Translations under genes and position numbers: made by a program
Notes under the pieces: model-generated
Seen by the model: the letters and a program-made list of their open reading frames with translations, nothing else
Told to the model about the DNA's origin: nothing
Databases searched by the model: none
Assembly: GCF_900176485.1 (NCBI RefSeq)
Contig: NZ_FWYD01000024.1
Span: 1-51,487, forward strand
DNA from: Primorskyibacter flagellatus
Lineage (GTDB): Bacteria; Pseudomonadota; Alphaproteobacteria; Rhodobacterales; Rhodobacteraceae
Length of the DNA: 51,487 nt
Direction of reading: 5' to 3'
Shown: piece by piece, positions 44,181 through 51,487 of the stretch
How the letters are laid out: each line of letters starts with the position of its first letter
Numbering within the stretch: position 1 is the stretch's first letter

Positions 44181-47100
44181 TCAATGAAAATCCCGGCTCG
44201 GGAACAGTTTTTTCGCCTGATCGCGGGGATGGTGTGCCGTCGATCTGATGCTGCCACCTGCGGGGCGGCGGGTCTCGTCGGCGCGGCCGTCATTCGGCTC
44301 AATCGACGCACCCTGGCCAAGCGTTGAAAGAAGGGGCGAGATATCCTCGATCCTCTCCCCAATCAGATGAACAACCTGCCCCTCGCGCTGGACCCGGCCG
44401 GTCACCCGCAGGAGGCGGCCGGCGATGACGGCCTTGCGGAAAGCGCCATAGACCTTTTTCCAGACCACGATGTTGGCAGTGCCGGTTTCGTCCTCCAATG
44501 TCAGGAACACCACACCCGAGGCGGTGCCGGGGCGCTGGCGGGTGATGACGAGGCCGGTCACGGTGGTGCGGCCCGTGGCTTGCGCCAGGCGCTCATGGGG
44601 CGTGCTCTCGGGCAAGTGAGGGCGGAGCAGTTCCAATGGATGCGCGCGTAGGCTGAGGCGCAGGGAGAGGTAATCCTCGATCACCTCCTGGCCCAGGGTC
44701 ATGTCGGGCAGCGCGACCTCGGGTTCAATTCCACCTTCGCCCTCGCCGCCGAACAGCGGCAGTGGCTTTGGCGCGCGCAGCGCACGGGCGGCCCAGAGCG
44801 CAGCGCGGCGGCTGAGGCCGGTCTGCGCGAAGGCATCGCCTTCGGCCAGCCGCTCCAGCGCTTTGGGAGGCACACCTGCGCGGTGCCAGAGGCTTTCCAC
44901 ATCCGGGTAGCCATTGCCGCGTCCGGCTCCGATCCAGGCGGCATCCTCCTCGCGCATGCCCTTGATCTGGCGAAACCCCAGCCGTAGTGCCAGCGTGCCG
45001 TCGGGGCGCGGCTCCAGCGTGCAGTCCCAGCTTGAGTGATTGACCGAGACCGGGCGCACCTCGACGCTATGCTCGCGCGCATCGCGCACCAGTTGCGCCG
45101 GGGCATAAAAGCCCATCGGCTGACTGTTCAGCAGCGCACAGGTGAAGACCGCCGGGTGGTGGCATTTGAGCCAGGCGGAAACATAGACCAGTCGCGCGAA
45201 GCTGGCGGCGTGGCTTTCGGGAAACCCGTAAGAGCCGAATCCCTCGATCTGCGCGAAACAGCGCTCGGCAAAATCCGCCCCGTGGCCGCGCGCCAGCATC
45301 CCCGAGACGAACCTCTCGCGAAAGGCACCGATGGTGCCCATGCGTTTGAAGGTGGCGAGCGAGCGGCGCAGGCGGTCGGCTTCGGCGGCCGTGAACCCGG
45401 CGGCGACCACGGCGATCTGCATCGCCTGCTCCTGAAATAGCGGCACACCGTAAGTGCGTTCCAGCACCTCCATCAGCGCGGGGCCGAGATCCTCGATCTT
45501 TTCCTTTCCCTGACGGCGGTTGATGAAGGGATGCACCATGCCGCCCTGGATCGGGCCAGGGCGCACGATGGCGACCTCGCAAACCAGATCATAGAATTTG
45601 CGTGGGCGCATCCGGGGTAGGAAGTTGAGTTGCGCGCGGCTTTCGACCTGGAAGACCCCGATGGCATCGGCGCGGCAGAGCATGTCGTAGACGGTGCTGT
45701 CCTCGGGCGGGACATCAGCCAGCGTGAGGTGCTTCTGGCGGTGATCGGCCAGCAGGGCAAACGCCTTGCGGATGCAGGTCAGCATGCCCAAGGCCAGCAC
45801 ATCGACTTTCAACAACCCGAGCGCGTCGATATCGTCCTTGTCCCACTCGATGATGGTGCGGTCCTCCATCGCCGCGTTCTCGATCGGGCAGAGCTCATCC
45901 AGCCGCCCGTGGGTGATGACGAAACCGCCGACATGCTGGGAGAGGTGGCGGGGAAAGCCGATGATTTCGCCGATCAGTTTTGCCGCCAGCGCCACGCGGC
46001 TGTCGGCGGGATCAAGCCCCGCGTCGCGCATGCGGTCCTCGCCCGGCGCGCTGGATGACCAGCCCCAGATCTGCCCCGACAGCCGCGCGATCACGTCCTG
46101 GCTCAATCCCATCACCTTGCCGACCTCGCGGATGGCGGCGCGCGAGCGGAAATGGATCACCGTCGCGGTCAAACCGGCACGGTGGCGGCCATAGCGCGCA
46201 TAGATCCACTGGATCACCTCTTCGCGGCGCTCATGTTCGAAATCGACGTCGATATCGGGCGGCTCGCCGCGTTCCTTGCTGATGAACCGCTCGAAGATCA
46301 GGGTGATGCTCTCGGGCGGCACCTCGGTCACGCCCAGCAGATAACAGACCACCGAATTGGCCGCCGAGCCGCGCCCCTGGCAAAGAATGCCGCGAGAGCG
46401 CGCGAAGGCCACGATATCATGCACGGTCAAAAAATAGGGCGCATAGCCCATCTCGTCGATCAGTCGCAGCTCTTTGTCGACGCGCGCGGTGATCTTTGCG
46501 GGCGGCCCGTCGGGATAGCGCCAGTGCAGCCCGTCGCGTGCCAGCCGTTCGAGGCGTGTTTGCGCGGGCTCGCCATCCTCGGCCTCATCGGGGTATTGAT
46601 AGCGTAGATCGTCGAGACGGAAGGCGCAGGCGTCGGCGATCTCCAGCGTGCGGCGGATCGCGGCAGGGTGGCGGTGGAACATGCGGGCCATGTCGCTTGG
46701 TGATTTCAGCCGGCGCTCGCCATTGGTCAGCCGCTGCGTGCCGATATTATCGATGGTGCAGCCGATCCGGAGGCAGGTCAGCACATCGGCCAGCGGGCGG
46801 CGGGCGGCGCGGTGCATCAGCACATCGCCCATCGCGACCATCGGCAGGCCGGTATCTCCCGCAAGCCGCGCCAGATGGTCGAGCCGCGCGGGATCGCACC
46901 CGTCATAGCGCGGGGCAGCGCCCAGAAAGCAGCGCCCGGGAAAGGCGCGCAGCATCCGGCGTAGATCGGGGGCGGTATCGCTCGGGTTTGATGGCTCCAG
47001 AGGGTCGGGCGGCAGCGCAATCAGCACCATATCCTTGCCCCAGTCCAGCAGATCAGCGCGCGTGAGATGACAATCGCCCTTTTCGGCGCGCCGCTTGCCC

Positions 47101-47528
47101 AAGGACAAGAGCCGCGTCAGCCGCGCCCAGGCGGCGGCATCGGTGGGCAGGGCAAGCCAGTCTACCGTGCTGTCGCTCAATACGATCCGCGCACCCGCGA
47201 TCAGTTTTGGCAACGGCCGGTCGGCGGGGATCAGCGGGCCGTCCTCGCGCAGGCGAAGGGCCTGACGGCTGGAGTGATCCATCACCTGCCGCGAGCGAAT
47301 ATCCGGCGCGTCGTGCGGCGCACCGGTGGTCTGCGCCTCCTCGCGCAATCGCTCCAGCTCCTTCAGCGCCGAAAATGCCCGCACCACGCCCGCCACCGAA
47401 TTGCGGTCGGTGATGGCGATGGCGGCAAGGCCCAGTTCGGCTGCGCGGGTGACCAGTTCCTCGGGGTGCGACGCCCCGCGCAGGAAGGTAAAATTGGAGG
47501 TCACGCACAGCTCGGCATAGGTGGTCAT
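44181..47528 (-). CDS. dnaE2: DnaE2, error-prone DNA polymerase III alpha subunit (copy 2)
   Basis: A 1115-residue paralogue of the polymerase at 13.7-17.1 kb, in the opposite orientation. The PHP start TYAELCVTSNFTFLRGASHP, the catalytic PPDIDVDFEHERREE and LLKVDVLALGM, the OB fold TVTGLVITRQRPGTASGV and the tail ending LFPSRDFH are all conserved, so it should be active. The two copies differ at many positions throughout and are old paralogues or separately acquired. The ATG overlaps the imuB stop by four bases. Copy 2 appears richer in G and C at third codon positions than copy 1. Confidence 0.94.
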   Translation of the reverse strand: MTTYAELCVTSNFTFLRGASHPEELVTRAAELGLAAIAITDRNSVAGVVRAFSALKELERLREEAQTTGAPHDAPDIRSRQVMDHSSRQALRLREDGPLIPADRPLPKLIAGARIVLSDSTVDWLALPTDAAAWARLTRLLSLGKRRAEKGDCHLTRADLLDWGKDMVLIALPPDPLEPSNPSDTAPDLRRMLRAFPGRCFLGAAPRYDGCDPARLDHLARLAGDTGLPMVAMGDVLMHRAARRPLADVLTCLRIGCTIDNIGTQRLTNGERRLKSPSDMARMFHRHPAAIRRTLEIADACAFRLDDLRYQYPDEAEDGEPAQTRLERLARDGLHWRYPDGPPAKITARVDKELRLIDEMGYAPYFLTVHDIVAFARSRGILCQGRGSAANSVVCYLLGVTEVPPESITLIFERFISKERGEPPDIDVDFEHERREEVIQWIYARYGRHRAGLTATVIHFRSRAAIREVGKVMGLSQDVIARLSGQIWGWSSSAPGEDRMRDAGLDPADSRVALAAKLIGEIIGFPRHLSQHVGGFVITHGRLDELCPIENAAMEDRTIIEWDKDDIDALGLLKVDVLALGMLTCIRKAFALLADHRQKHLTLADVPPEDSTVYDMLCRADAIGVFQVESRAQLNFLPRMRPRKFYDLVCEVAIVRPGPIQGGMVHPFINRRQGKEKIEDLGPALMEVLERTYGVPLFQEQAMQIAVVAAGFTAAEADRLRRSLATFKRMGTIGAFRERFVSGMLARGHGADFAERCFAQIEGFGSYGFPESHAASFARLVYVSAWLKCHHPAVFTCALLNSQPMGFYAPAQLVRDAREHSVEVRPVSVNHSSWDCTLEPRPDGTLALRLGFRQIKGMREEDAAWIGAGRGNGYPDVESLWHRAGVPPKALERLAEGDAFAQTGLSRRAALWAARALRAPKPLPLFGGEGEGGIEPEVALPDMTLGQEVIEDYLSLRLSLRAHPLELLRPHLPESTPHERLAQATGRTTVTGLVITRQRPGTASGVVFLTLEDETGTANIVVWKKVYGAFRKAVIAGRLLRVTGRVQREGQVVHLIGERIEDISPLLSTLGQGASIEPNDGRADETRRPAGGSIRSTAHHPRDQAKKLFPSRDFH

Positions 47529-49024
47529 GCGAACTCCCCCTGCGCGAACCAGTGTTGCGCGGCCCACGCGGCGGCCTGTGGCGTGTGAAAGAGCCAGAGG
47601 CGCGGCCCCTCGCGCGTCTCGATCCGCCAGTAGTCGCGCAGGCCCGTGCGCCAGGCGGGATCGTCAAACCACCATTCCGGCGCGATCCGTTCCGGCCCGG
47701 TGGCGCGCAGGGTGGTGAAGGCCATGCGCCGCCAGCGAAATGCCGAGGGCGGATGGCCGGGCCTGCCACCGCCCCGTGTCGTTACCGGCTCGGGGGGAAA
47801 GATGGTGATTGGCCGTGCCGGGCCGCACTGCGGCGGTGATTCCTCGGGCGCGCTGTGGGCGGCGGGGGCGATGATGAAGCTGCGCTCGGGGATGTCGCTT
47901 TGCGCGGGGAGCAGACGCAGCACCCGGTCGAATCCCAGCCGATTGCCGAGCGTCGAGAAGAGATCGGCTAGGGCGTCTTCCTGGCGCAGGGGTCGGCCCT
48001 GGCCGATCTGCTCAGGTGCGAGGCGTTCCGTCACATGGGCCGTCAGGCGCAGCGCCTCGATCCCGAAGCCGGCATCGACCTCATCGACGCCCTTGGTAAA
48101 GAGCGCCTTGATGCGGCCCGCATCCCGCATCGGCCGCGCGAGACCGATCTCGACCTGCGCGGTTTCGTGATCCACCCGGTGCAATTCCAGCCGCAGACGC
48201 CGCGCGCCGCGCTGATGCTGCGCGAGCGCCACGCAAACCCGTTCCAGCAGCCGGGCCAGCCCTTTCATCACATCCGCCTGCAGGCCGATGGGGTCTGGAA
48301 AAGTCATGCGCGCACTGAACTGCGGCAGATCCGCCTCGGGCGAGACGGGCTCGGGCTGATGTCCCAGCGCCTGATCGAGCCGCAGCACCAGACCAGTCCC
48401 GAAGCGACGCGCAAGCGGCGCGCGGGGTTGCGCCATCAGGTCACTGATGCGCTTCAGCCCCATGCGGGTGAGCGCCTGCGCCGTGTCGCCGTCGATCCGC
48501 AGGGCTGTGACAGGCAAAGGACCGATGCCATCCGTCAGCGCGCCTTCCTCCACGATGCCTTCGCCGTGGCGGGCCAGCGCATGGGCCGCACCGCGGGTTT
48601 CAGCAATGGCGCTTGTCGCACTCATCCCCGCGCGGGTCAGGCGGGCGTGCAGATCGCCGCGCAGATCGGCCTCGCCGCCGAATAGATGCGGCACGCCAGT
48701 GATATCGGCCACCAGCCCGTCGGCCCCGTCGCGCGCCACCATCGGCGAATACCGTTCCACCCACCGCCGCAGGGCCGCGAGCGCCGCCGCCTCGCGCGCC
48801 AGATCGGCGGGCCGGGTGACGAGGCCGGGGCAGATCGCGCGCGCATCCGCCAGCGCCATGCCGCGCTGCAGTCCCTGCGATTCGGCCGCCACGTTCAGGC
48901 AATGCACATGATCGGCGTTCCCTGACCGGTGGATCAGGGCGAAGGCCCCTTCAACGGGACGTTTCCGCAGACTGGTCTCGCTTGCCAGCCGCGGGAACCA
49001 AATGCAGAGCAGACGTCTTGCCAT
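47525..49024 (-). CDS. imuB: ImuB, inactive Y-family polymerase homologue (copy 2)
   Basis: A 499-residue protein. It starts LLCIWFPRLASE. The Y-family palm region reads DGADGLVADITGVPHLFGGE at about 103-122 and, as in copy 1, lacks the catalytic Asp-Glu pair. The C-terminal ImuB region ends RLWLFHTPQAAAWAAQHWFA. It serves as the clamp-binding hub linking ImuA and DnaE2. It overlaps imuA by about 74 bases, nearly the same arrangement as in copy 1. Confidence 0.9.
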   Translation of the reverse strand: MARRLLCIWFPRLASETSLRKRPVEGAFALIHRSGNADHVHCLNVAAESQGLQRGMALADARAICPGLVTRPADLAREAAALAALRRWVERYSPMVARDGADGLVADITGVPHLFGGEADLRGDLHARLTRAGMSATSAIAETRGAAHALARHGEGIVEEGALTDGIGPLPVTALRIDGDTAQALTRMGLKRISDLMAQPRAPLARRFGTGLVLRLDQALGHQPEPVSPEADLPQFSARMTFPDPIGLQADVMKGLARLLERVCVALAQHQRGARRLRLELHRVDHETAQVEIGLARPMRDAGRIKALFTKGVDEVDAGFGIEALRLTAHVTERLAPEQIGQGRPLRQEDALADLFSTLGNRLGFDRVLRLLPAQSDIPERSFIIAPAAHSAPEESPPQCGPARPITIFPPEPVTTRGGGRPGHPPSAFRWRRMAFTTLRATGPERIAPEWWFDDPAWRTGLRDYWRIETREGPRLWLFHTPQAAAWAAQHWFAQGEFA

Positions 49025-49529
49025 TCCAATTTGCGGTCCAGAATCTTAAAGTTCCCTTTTTGTTCTTTTTAAGATCCCAGCGGTGCAAAGTCGAGTCCCG
49101 GCTTTCGCCCGCCAGCGGCGCACACTGCCAGCGCGTCTCGGCTGCGTTGCTGCCCTGACCCTCGAGGATCAGCATCAGGCCGGTTGTCTGCCCTGTCTCC
49201 GCTGCCAGTTGCAGCCGCCGCCCGGCAATCAGCGACAGCGGGCTTGAAGGCTCGGCGATCACCAGCGCGACACCGGGCGAACGTAGGCATTCCTCGACAC
49301 TCCACAAAAGATCGACCTCGCTGCCGGGGCGGATGACATGCAGCCGCGCGCCCACCTCCTCGGGCAGACCGCGCAGCATCGGCAGGTGCGGCGCATGGGC
49401 GGGCAGCGCCCAGATCAGCGGACCATCATGCCGCGCCGCCTGCCAGAGTGCGAAGGCGCGCCGGCCCGGCCCCTCGGCCTCATGCACCCGCGCCGGGGCA
49501 AGGGCGAATGTCGCGGCCTCATCCGCCAT
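48951..49529 (-). CDS. imuA: ImuA, SulA/RecA-like mutasome accessory protein (copy 2)
   Basis: A 192-residue protein. Conserved segments are GRRLQLAAETGQTTGLMLIL, GQGSNAAETRWQCAP and DSTLHRWDLKKNKKGTL, the last matching copy 1 (EDSTLMRWEIIKNKSGTL). The ATG at 49529 is chosen over the longer frame because it gives exactly the length of copy 1 and a matching start (APARVHEA against RRARVHEV). The start overlaps the SRAP gene by 11 bases, so both are in one SOS operon. Confidence 0.85.
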   Translation of the reverse strand: MADEAATFALAPARVHEAEGPGRRAFALWQAARHDGPLIWALPAHAPHLPMLRGLPEEVGARLHVIRPGSEVDLLWSVEECLRSPGVALVIAEPSSPLSLIAGRRLQLAAETGQTTGLMLILEGQGSNAAETRWQCAPLAGESRDSTLHRWDLKKNKKGTLRFWTANWNGKTSALHLVPAAGKRDQSAETSR

Positions 49530-50196
49530 CTTCGCGCACCCCTTCCGCCACGATTCCGAGCATCCCATCCGACAGGGGGCGCTGGAGCGTCAGCGCGATC
49601 TCCGAGGGTGCCGTCAACCAGATGCGCCAGTCCTCGGGTTTCGCGAGGATCACCGGCATCGCCTTGGGATGCACCGGGGCTACCTCCGCATTGGGCGGGC
49701 AGGTCAGGAAGCCAAAAAGCTCGGTCGTCACCTCGCCCTCCTTCAATTTGCGCACCGAGGTCCACTCCGTGCGCAGCCCCGCGAAAAAGGCCAGCGGACG
49801 CTCCTCGCCCAGGGCAAACCACACGGGCGAATTGCGCGGCGCGCCCCGGCGCTGGTCAAGCTCGGAAAAGCTGGTGAACGGCACAAGGCAGCGGTGTTCC
49901 ACCCCCAGCCAGCGGCGCCAGTGTGGCGAGGCCACGTTGCGGATGTTGGTGACACCCTTGTCGGTCTTCTTGCCTTCAAGGTATTTCGGCGGCGTCGGCA
50001 TCCCCCAGCGCGCCATGCATAGCCGCCATCCATCCGCACCGCTTCGAATGATCGGCGCCGGATAATCCGGCCAGATGCCCGAAAGCGCTGGCAGGTTGCC
50101 GGTCTCGTCGATCAACCTTTCGCCATCCTCCAGCAGGTCATCGAAGACGTGCCGCATCGCGTCCTGGCTCTTGGTCTGGGAATAAAGATTGCACAT
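49519..50196 (-). CDS. SOS response-associated peptidase (SRAP, YedK/HMCES-like)
   Basis: A 225-residue SRAP protein. Cys2, which forms the covalent link to abasic DNA sites after Met removal, is present in MCNLYSQTKSQDAMR. The CLVPFTSFSELDQR segment corresponds to the active-site Glu region, and EVAPVHPKAMPVILAKPED carries the active-site His. In E. coli and humans these proteins bind abasic sites in single-stranded DNA and protect them from error-prone bypass. The frame is open to 50466; the ATG at 50196 must be used because Cys2 is essential. It is the first gene of the imu operon and follows an SOS box. Confidence 0.92.
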   Translation of the reverse strand: MCNLYSQTKSQDAMRHVFDDLLEDGERLIDETGNLPALSGIWPDYPAPIIRSGADGWRLCMARWGMPTPPKYLEGKKTDKGVTNIRNVASPHWRRWLGVEHRCLVPFTSFSELDQRRGAPRNSPVWFALGEERPLAFFAGLRTEWTSVRKLKEGEVTTELFGFLTCPPNAEVAPVHPKAMPVILAKPEDWRIWLTAPSEIALTLQRPLSDGMLGIVAEGVREDGG

Positions 50197-50235
50197 TCGG
50201 GGCGCTCGCTGGAGTCGAGGTGATGTTACGATCCG

Positions 50236-50250
50236 GAACAATGGCAGAAC
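50236..50250 (-). promoter_or_regulatory. LexA (SOS) box before the SRAP-imuA-imuB-dnaE2 operon
   Basis: On the plus strand GAAC-N7-GAAC, that is GTTC-N7-GTTC in the direction of transcription, a perfect alphaproteobacterial LexA site. It lies 40-54 bases before the SRAP start, a normal place for an operator over a promoter. Confidence 0.88.
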
Positions 50251-50385
50251 ATGGTGTCTCTGAACAGACCGGATATGGCTGTACGCCCGGCTCATATCCC
50301 TTACGGCCTTGGCCATCGCCTGCGCCGGGCAAACCGCCGCTGACAAGCTTGGGATGTCAATGGCGGAGTAAAAACCGGCTATGTG

Positions 50386-50545
50386 GCGGCACGAAAGCGT
50401 GACAGGTCCATCTTGCCGGTGCCGCTTGGCCCGAGGGCGATGACATTCTCGTGCCGCTCGATCCATTCGCAGCGGGCGAGTTCCAGCACCTGCATCTTGT
50501 TGAGCTTCGGGATTTGGGGCAGATGCACTGCAGTATTGCCAGTGG
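50386..50545 (-). pseudogene. IS21-family IstB remnant
   Basis: The minus strand reads KLNKMQVLELARCEWIERHE followed by NVIALGPSGTGK, the characteristic Walker A region of the IstB helper ATPase of IS21 elements. Nothing before or after continues the gene. It is a small internal piece left between the SRAP operon and the edge gene. Confidence 0.72.
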
Positions 50546-50567
50546 TTCGTAAGGCAGCTTCGGGCCG

Positions 50568-51487
50568 CTACTGCCTTACATACGTAACATAGAATCCCTT
50601 CAACATGCGGTGCTCTTGTAAGCGATCTCCAAGATTAAAACCTTCTCGGCGCAGCGGGGCCTGAAAGATGTCCAATCCGCGATCGAGCACGATTTTCCAA
50701 CCTGTATCTGTCACGATGTCGCGCGCATGGGCCTTGCCTGAGGTGTCGAATGCCCAAGTGAAATCCACGCCGGATCCGGTGCAAGCTTCGGTGATACTTT
50801 CCAAGAGCTCACGCTGCTTCTGAATGTCACCGTCATGTGGCCCTGTCACGAGATGAATGGCCACCTGATCCTCCGGCGCTTTCCTCCGGATGACCATTTC
50901 GACCAGCTCCATCATATTCCTGATCTGGTAGAAATACCGGATATAGGGGTCGGTGACCACAATCCGGCTGGCACCATCGGTATAGGGGCCGAAGATTTGG
51001 TCGTAGCTGACGCCTTTTCGGTTTTCGGCGAAGACGTGATGGCTCTCTTCAGGCTTCGGTTTTTTCGGGGCGCTGGTCGGCCCGGAAGGCGTATCGCCGG
51101 GCTCGACATCAACCACGTCCGTTTCAGGGGCATCCTGCTGTCCGGGGTCCTGCGCCGGTTTTCGGTGATAGAACTGCGGAAACTCCTGCTCTTCGACGGT
51201 TTGGATACGCCGCTTTTCGCCATCAGTTCCAGTGTAATAGAAATCGACATTCGGATAGGTCGCATCGATCCGCAACAGCTGGTCCTTGACCCTTTTGCGG
51301 CTCTCCAGGGCCAGCTGGAGCAGCTCTTCGACATCTTCGGCACTTTCGCCGCCGGCCGGGAAAATGATCTTCAGCAGCCCCGACATGGTCTTGTGTCTGA
51401 CGTCAGCACCTATGGGACAGATATGGCGATTTGAACAACGGAGGGTTTCTGGTTCATCGTAGCCTTTAAGGAGCGAAGATGAACAAG
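50568..51487 (-). CDS. BrxL-like ATPase C-terminal part ending in an MIT_C-like domain (5' end outside window)
   Basis: The frame is open from the right edge to the stop at 50568, giving at least 305 residues. Codons upstream of the ATG at 51386 remain open for 33 more and read into conserved sequence (ADVRHKTMSGLLKIIFP), so the gene starts outside the window. The first part, SGLLKIIFPAGG then ALESRKRVKDQLLRID, matches the segment after the ATPase of Lon-related BREX proteins (BrxL). After a Pro-rich linker at about residues 80-115 of the visible frame, the last 160 residues resemble the MIT_C (phospholipase D-like) domain, for example ITEACTGSGVDFTWAFD and HARDIVTDTGWKIVLDRGLD. In most BrxL proteins a Lon protease domain sits here. 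Exact family and function are inferred. Confidence 0.6.
   Translation of the reverse strand, partial: CSSSLLKGYDEPETLRCSNRHICPIGADVRHKTMSGLLKIIFPAGGESAEDVEELLQLALESRKRVKDQLLRIDATYPNVDFYYTGTDGEKRRIQTVEEQEFPQFYHRKPAQDPGQQDAPETDVVDVEPGDTPSGPTSAPKKPKPEESHHVFAENRKGVSYDQIFGPYTDGASRIVVTDPYIRYFYQIRNMMELVEMVIRRKAPEDQVAIHLVTGPHDGDIQKQRELLESITEACTGSGVDFTWAFDTSGKAHARDIVTDTGWKIVLDRGLDIFQAPLRREGFNLGDRLQEHRMLKGFYVTYVRQ

Noticed and set aside
51386-51386. ATG at 51386 as the true start of the right-edge gene
   Set aside because: No ribosome site precedes it and the frame stays open with sensible coding sequence to the window edge, so the gene most likely begins outside.
1-51487. CRISPR arrays or other regularly spaced short repeats
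   Set aside because: No series of equal repeats with constant spacers was seen on reading through the window.

Overview
The window looks like the chromosome of a GC-rich alphaproteobacterium, most likely a Rhodobacterales (Roseobacter-type) bacterium. Three things point there: the gene run hisD - UPF0262 - low-molecular-weight phosphatase - infA - maf - RNase E/G - yacG - tRNA-Phe, two SOS boxes of the alphaproteobacterial form GTTC-N7-GTTC, and the SelD-oxidoreductase fusion. Taxonomy is inferred from gene content and order; no search was run.

Region by region. (1) 0.4-8.6 kb is an electrophile/quinone-defence locus. A doxX - flavin reductase - glutathione S-transferase run faces a LysR regulator. 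An HxlR regulator faces an operon of VOC ring-cleaving dioxygenase, alpha/beta hydrolase, small GNAT protein, pirin and a KefB/KefC-type antiporter. (2) 8.6-11.6 kb is eroded: a GNAT fragment, a small exported protein, an intact endonuclease/exonuclease/phosphatase-family gene, a twice-frameshifted cytochrome b561 and an IS3 scrap. (3) 11.7-17.1 kb is a complete imuA-imuB-dnaE2 mutasome operon with an SOS box directly before imuA. (4) 17.5-26.5 kb is the conserved housekeeping block plus a selenophosphate synthetase fusion, MnmH and tRNA-Phe. (5) 26.5-29.8 kb, right after tRNA-Phe, is an insertion-sequence graveyard holding one apparently intact IS5-type element with inverted ends and a TTAA target duplication. 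(6) 30-35.8 kb is a polyamine-type ABC transporter with a fused double permease, in an overlapping operon with a nucleoside hydrolase and a ribokinase-like kinase. (7) 36-42.2 kb is a catabolic locus (FMO-like enzyme, RidA, DUF1028, M20 deacylase, converging on LysR and an HpaB-type monooxygenase). (8) 43.3-44.1 kb is a tyrosine recombinase that has lost its catalytic C-terminus. (9) 44.2-50.2 kb is a second complete, diverged imu cassette on the opposite strand, headed by an SRAP/YedK (HMCES-like) gene with its own SOS box. (10) The right edge has an IstB scrap and the 3' part of a BrxL-like ATPase gene that ends in an MIT_C-like domain.

The most noteworthy points are two SOS-boxed translesion-synthesis cassettes in inverted orientation, one carrying an abasic-site sensor; a possible phage-defence gene of unusual domain make-up at the edge; and a nucleoside-uptake operon next to an oxygenase/RidA/amidohydrolase set that could form an unrecorded degradation route. 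The stretch between tRNA-Phe and the right edge has the look of an accessory island, but no attachment-site repeat was found.
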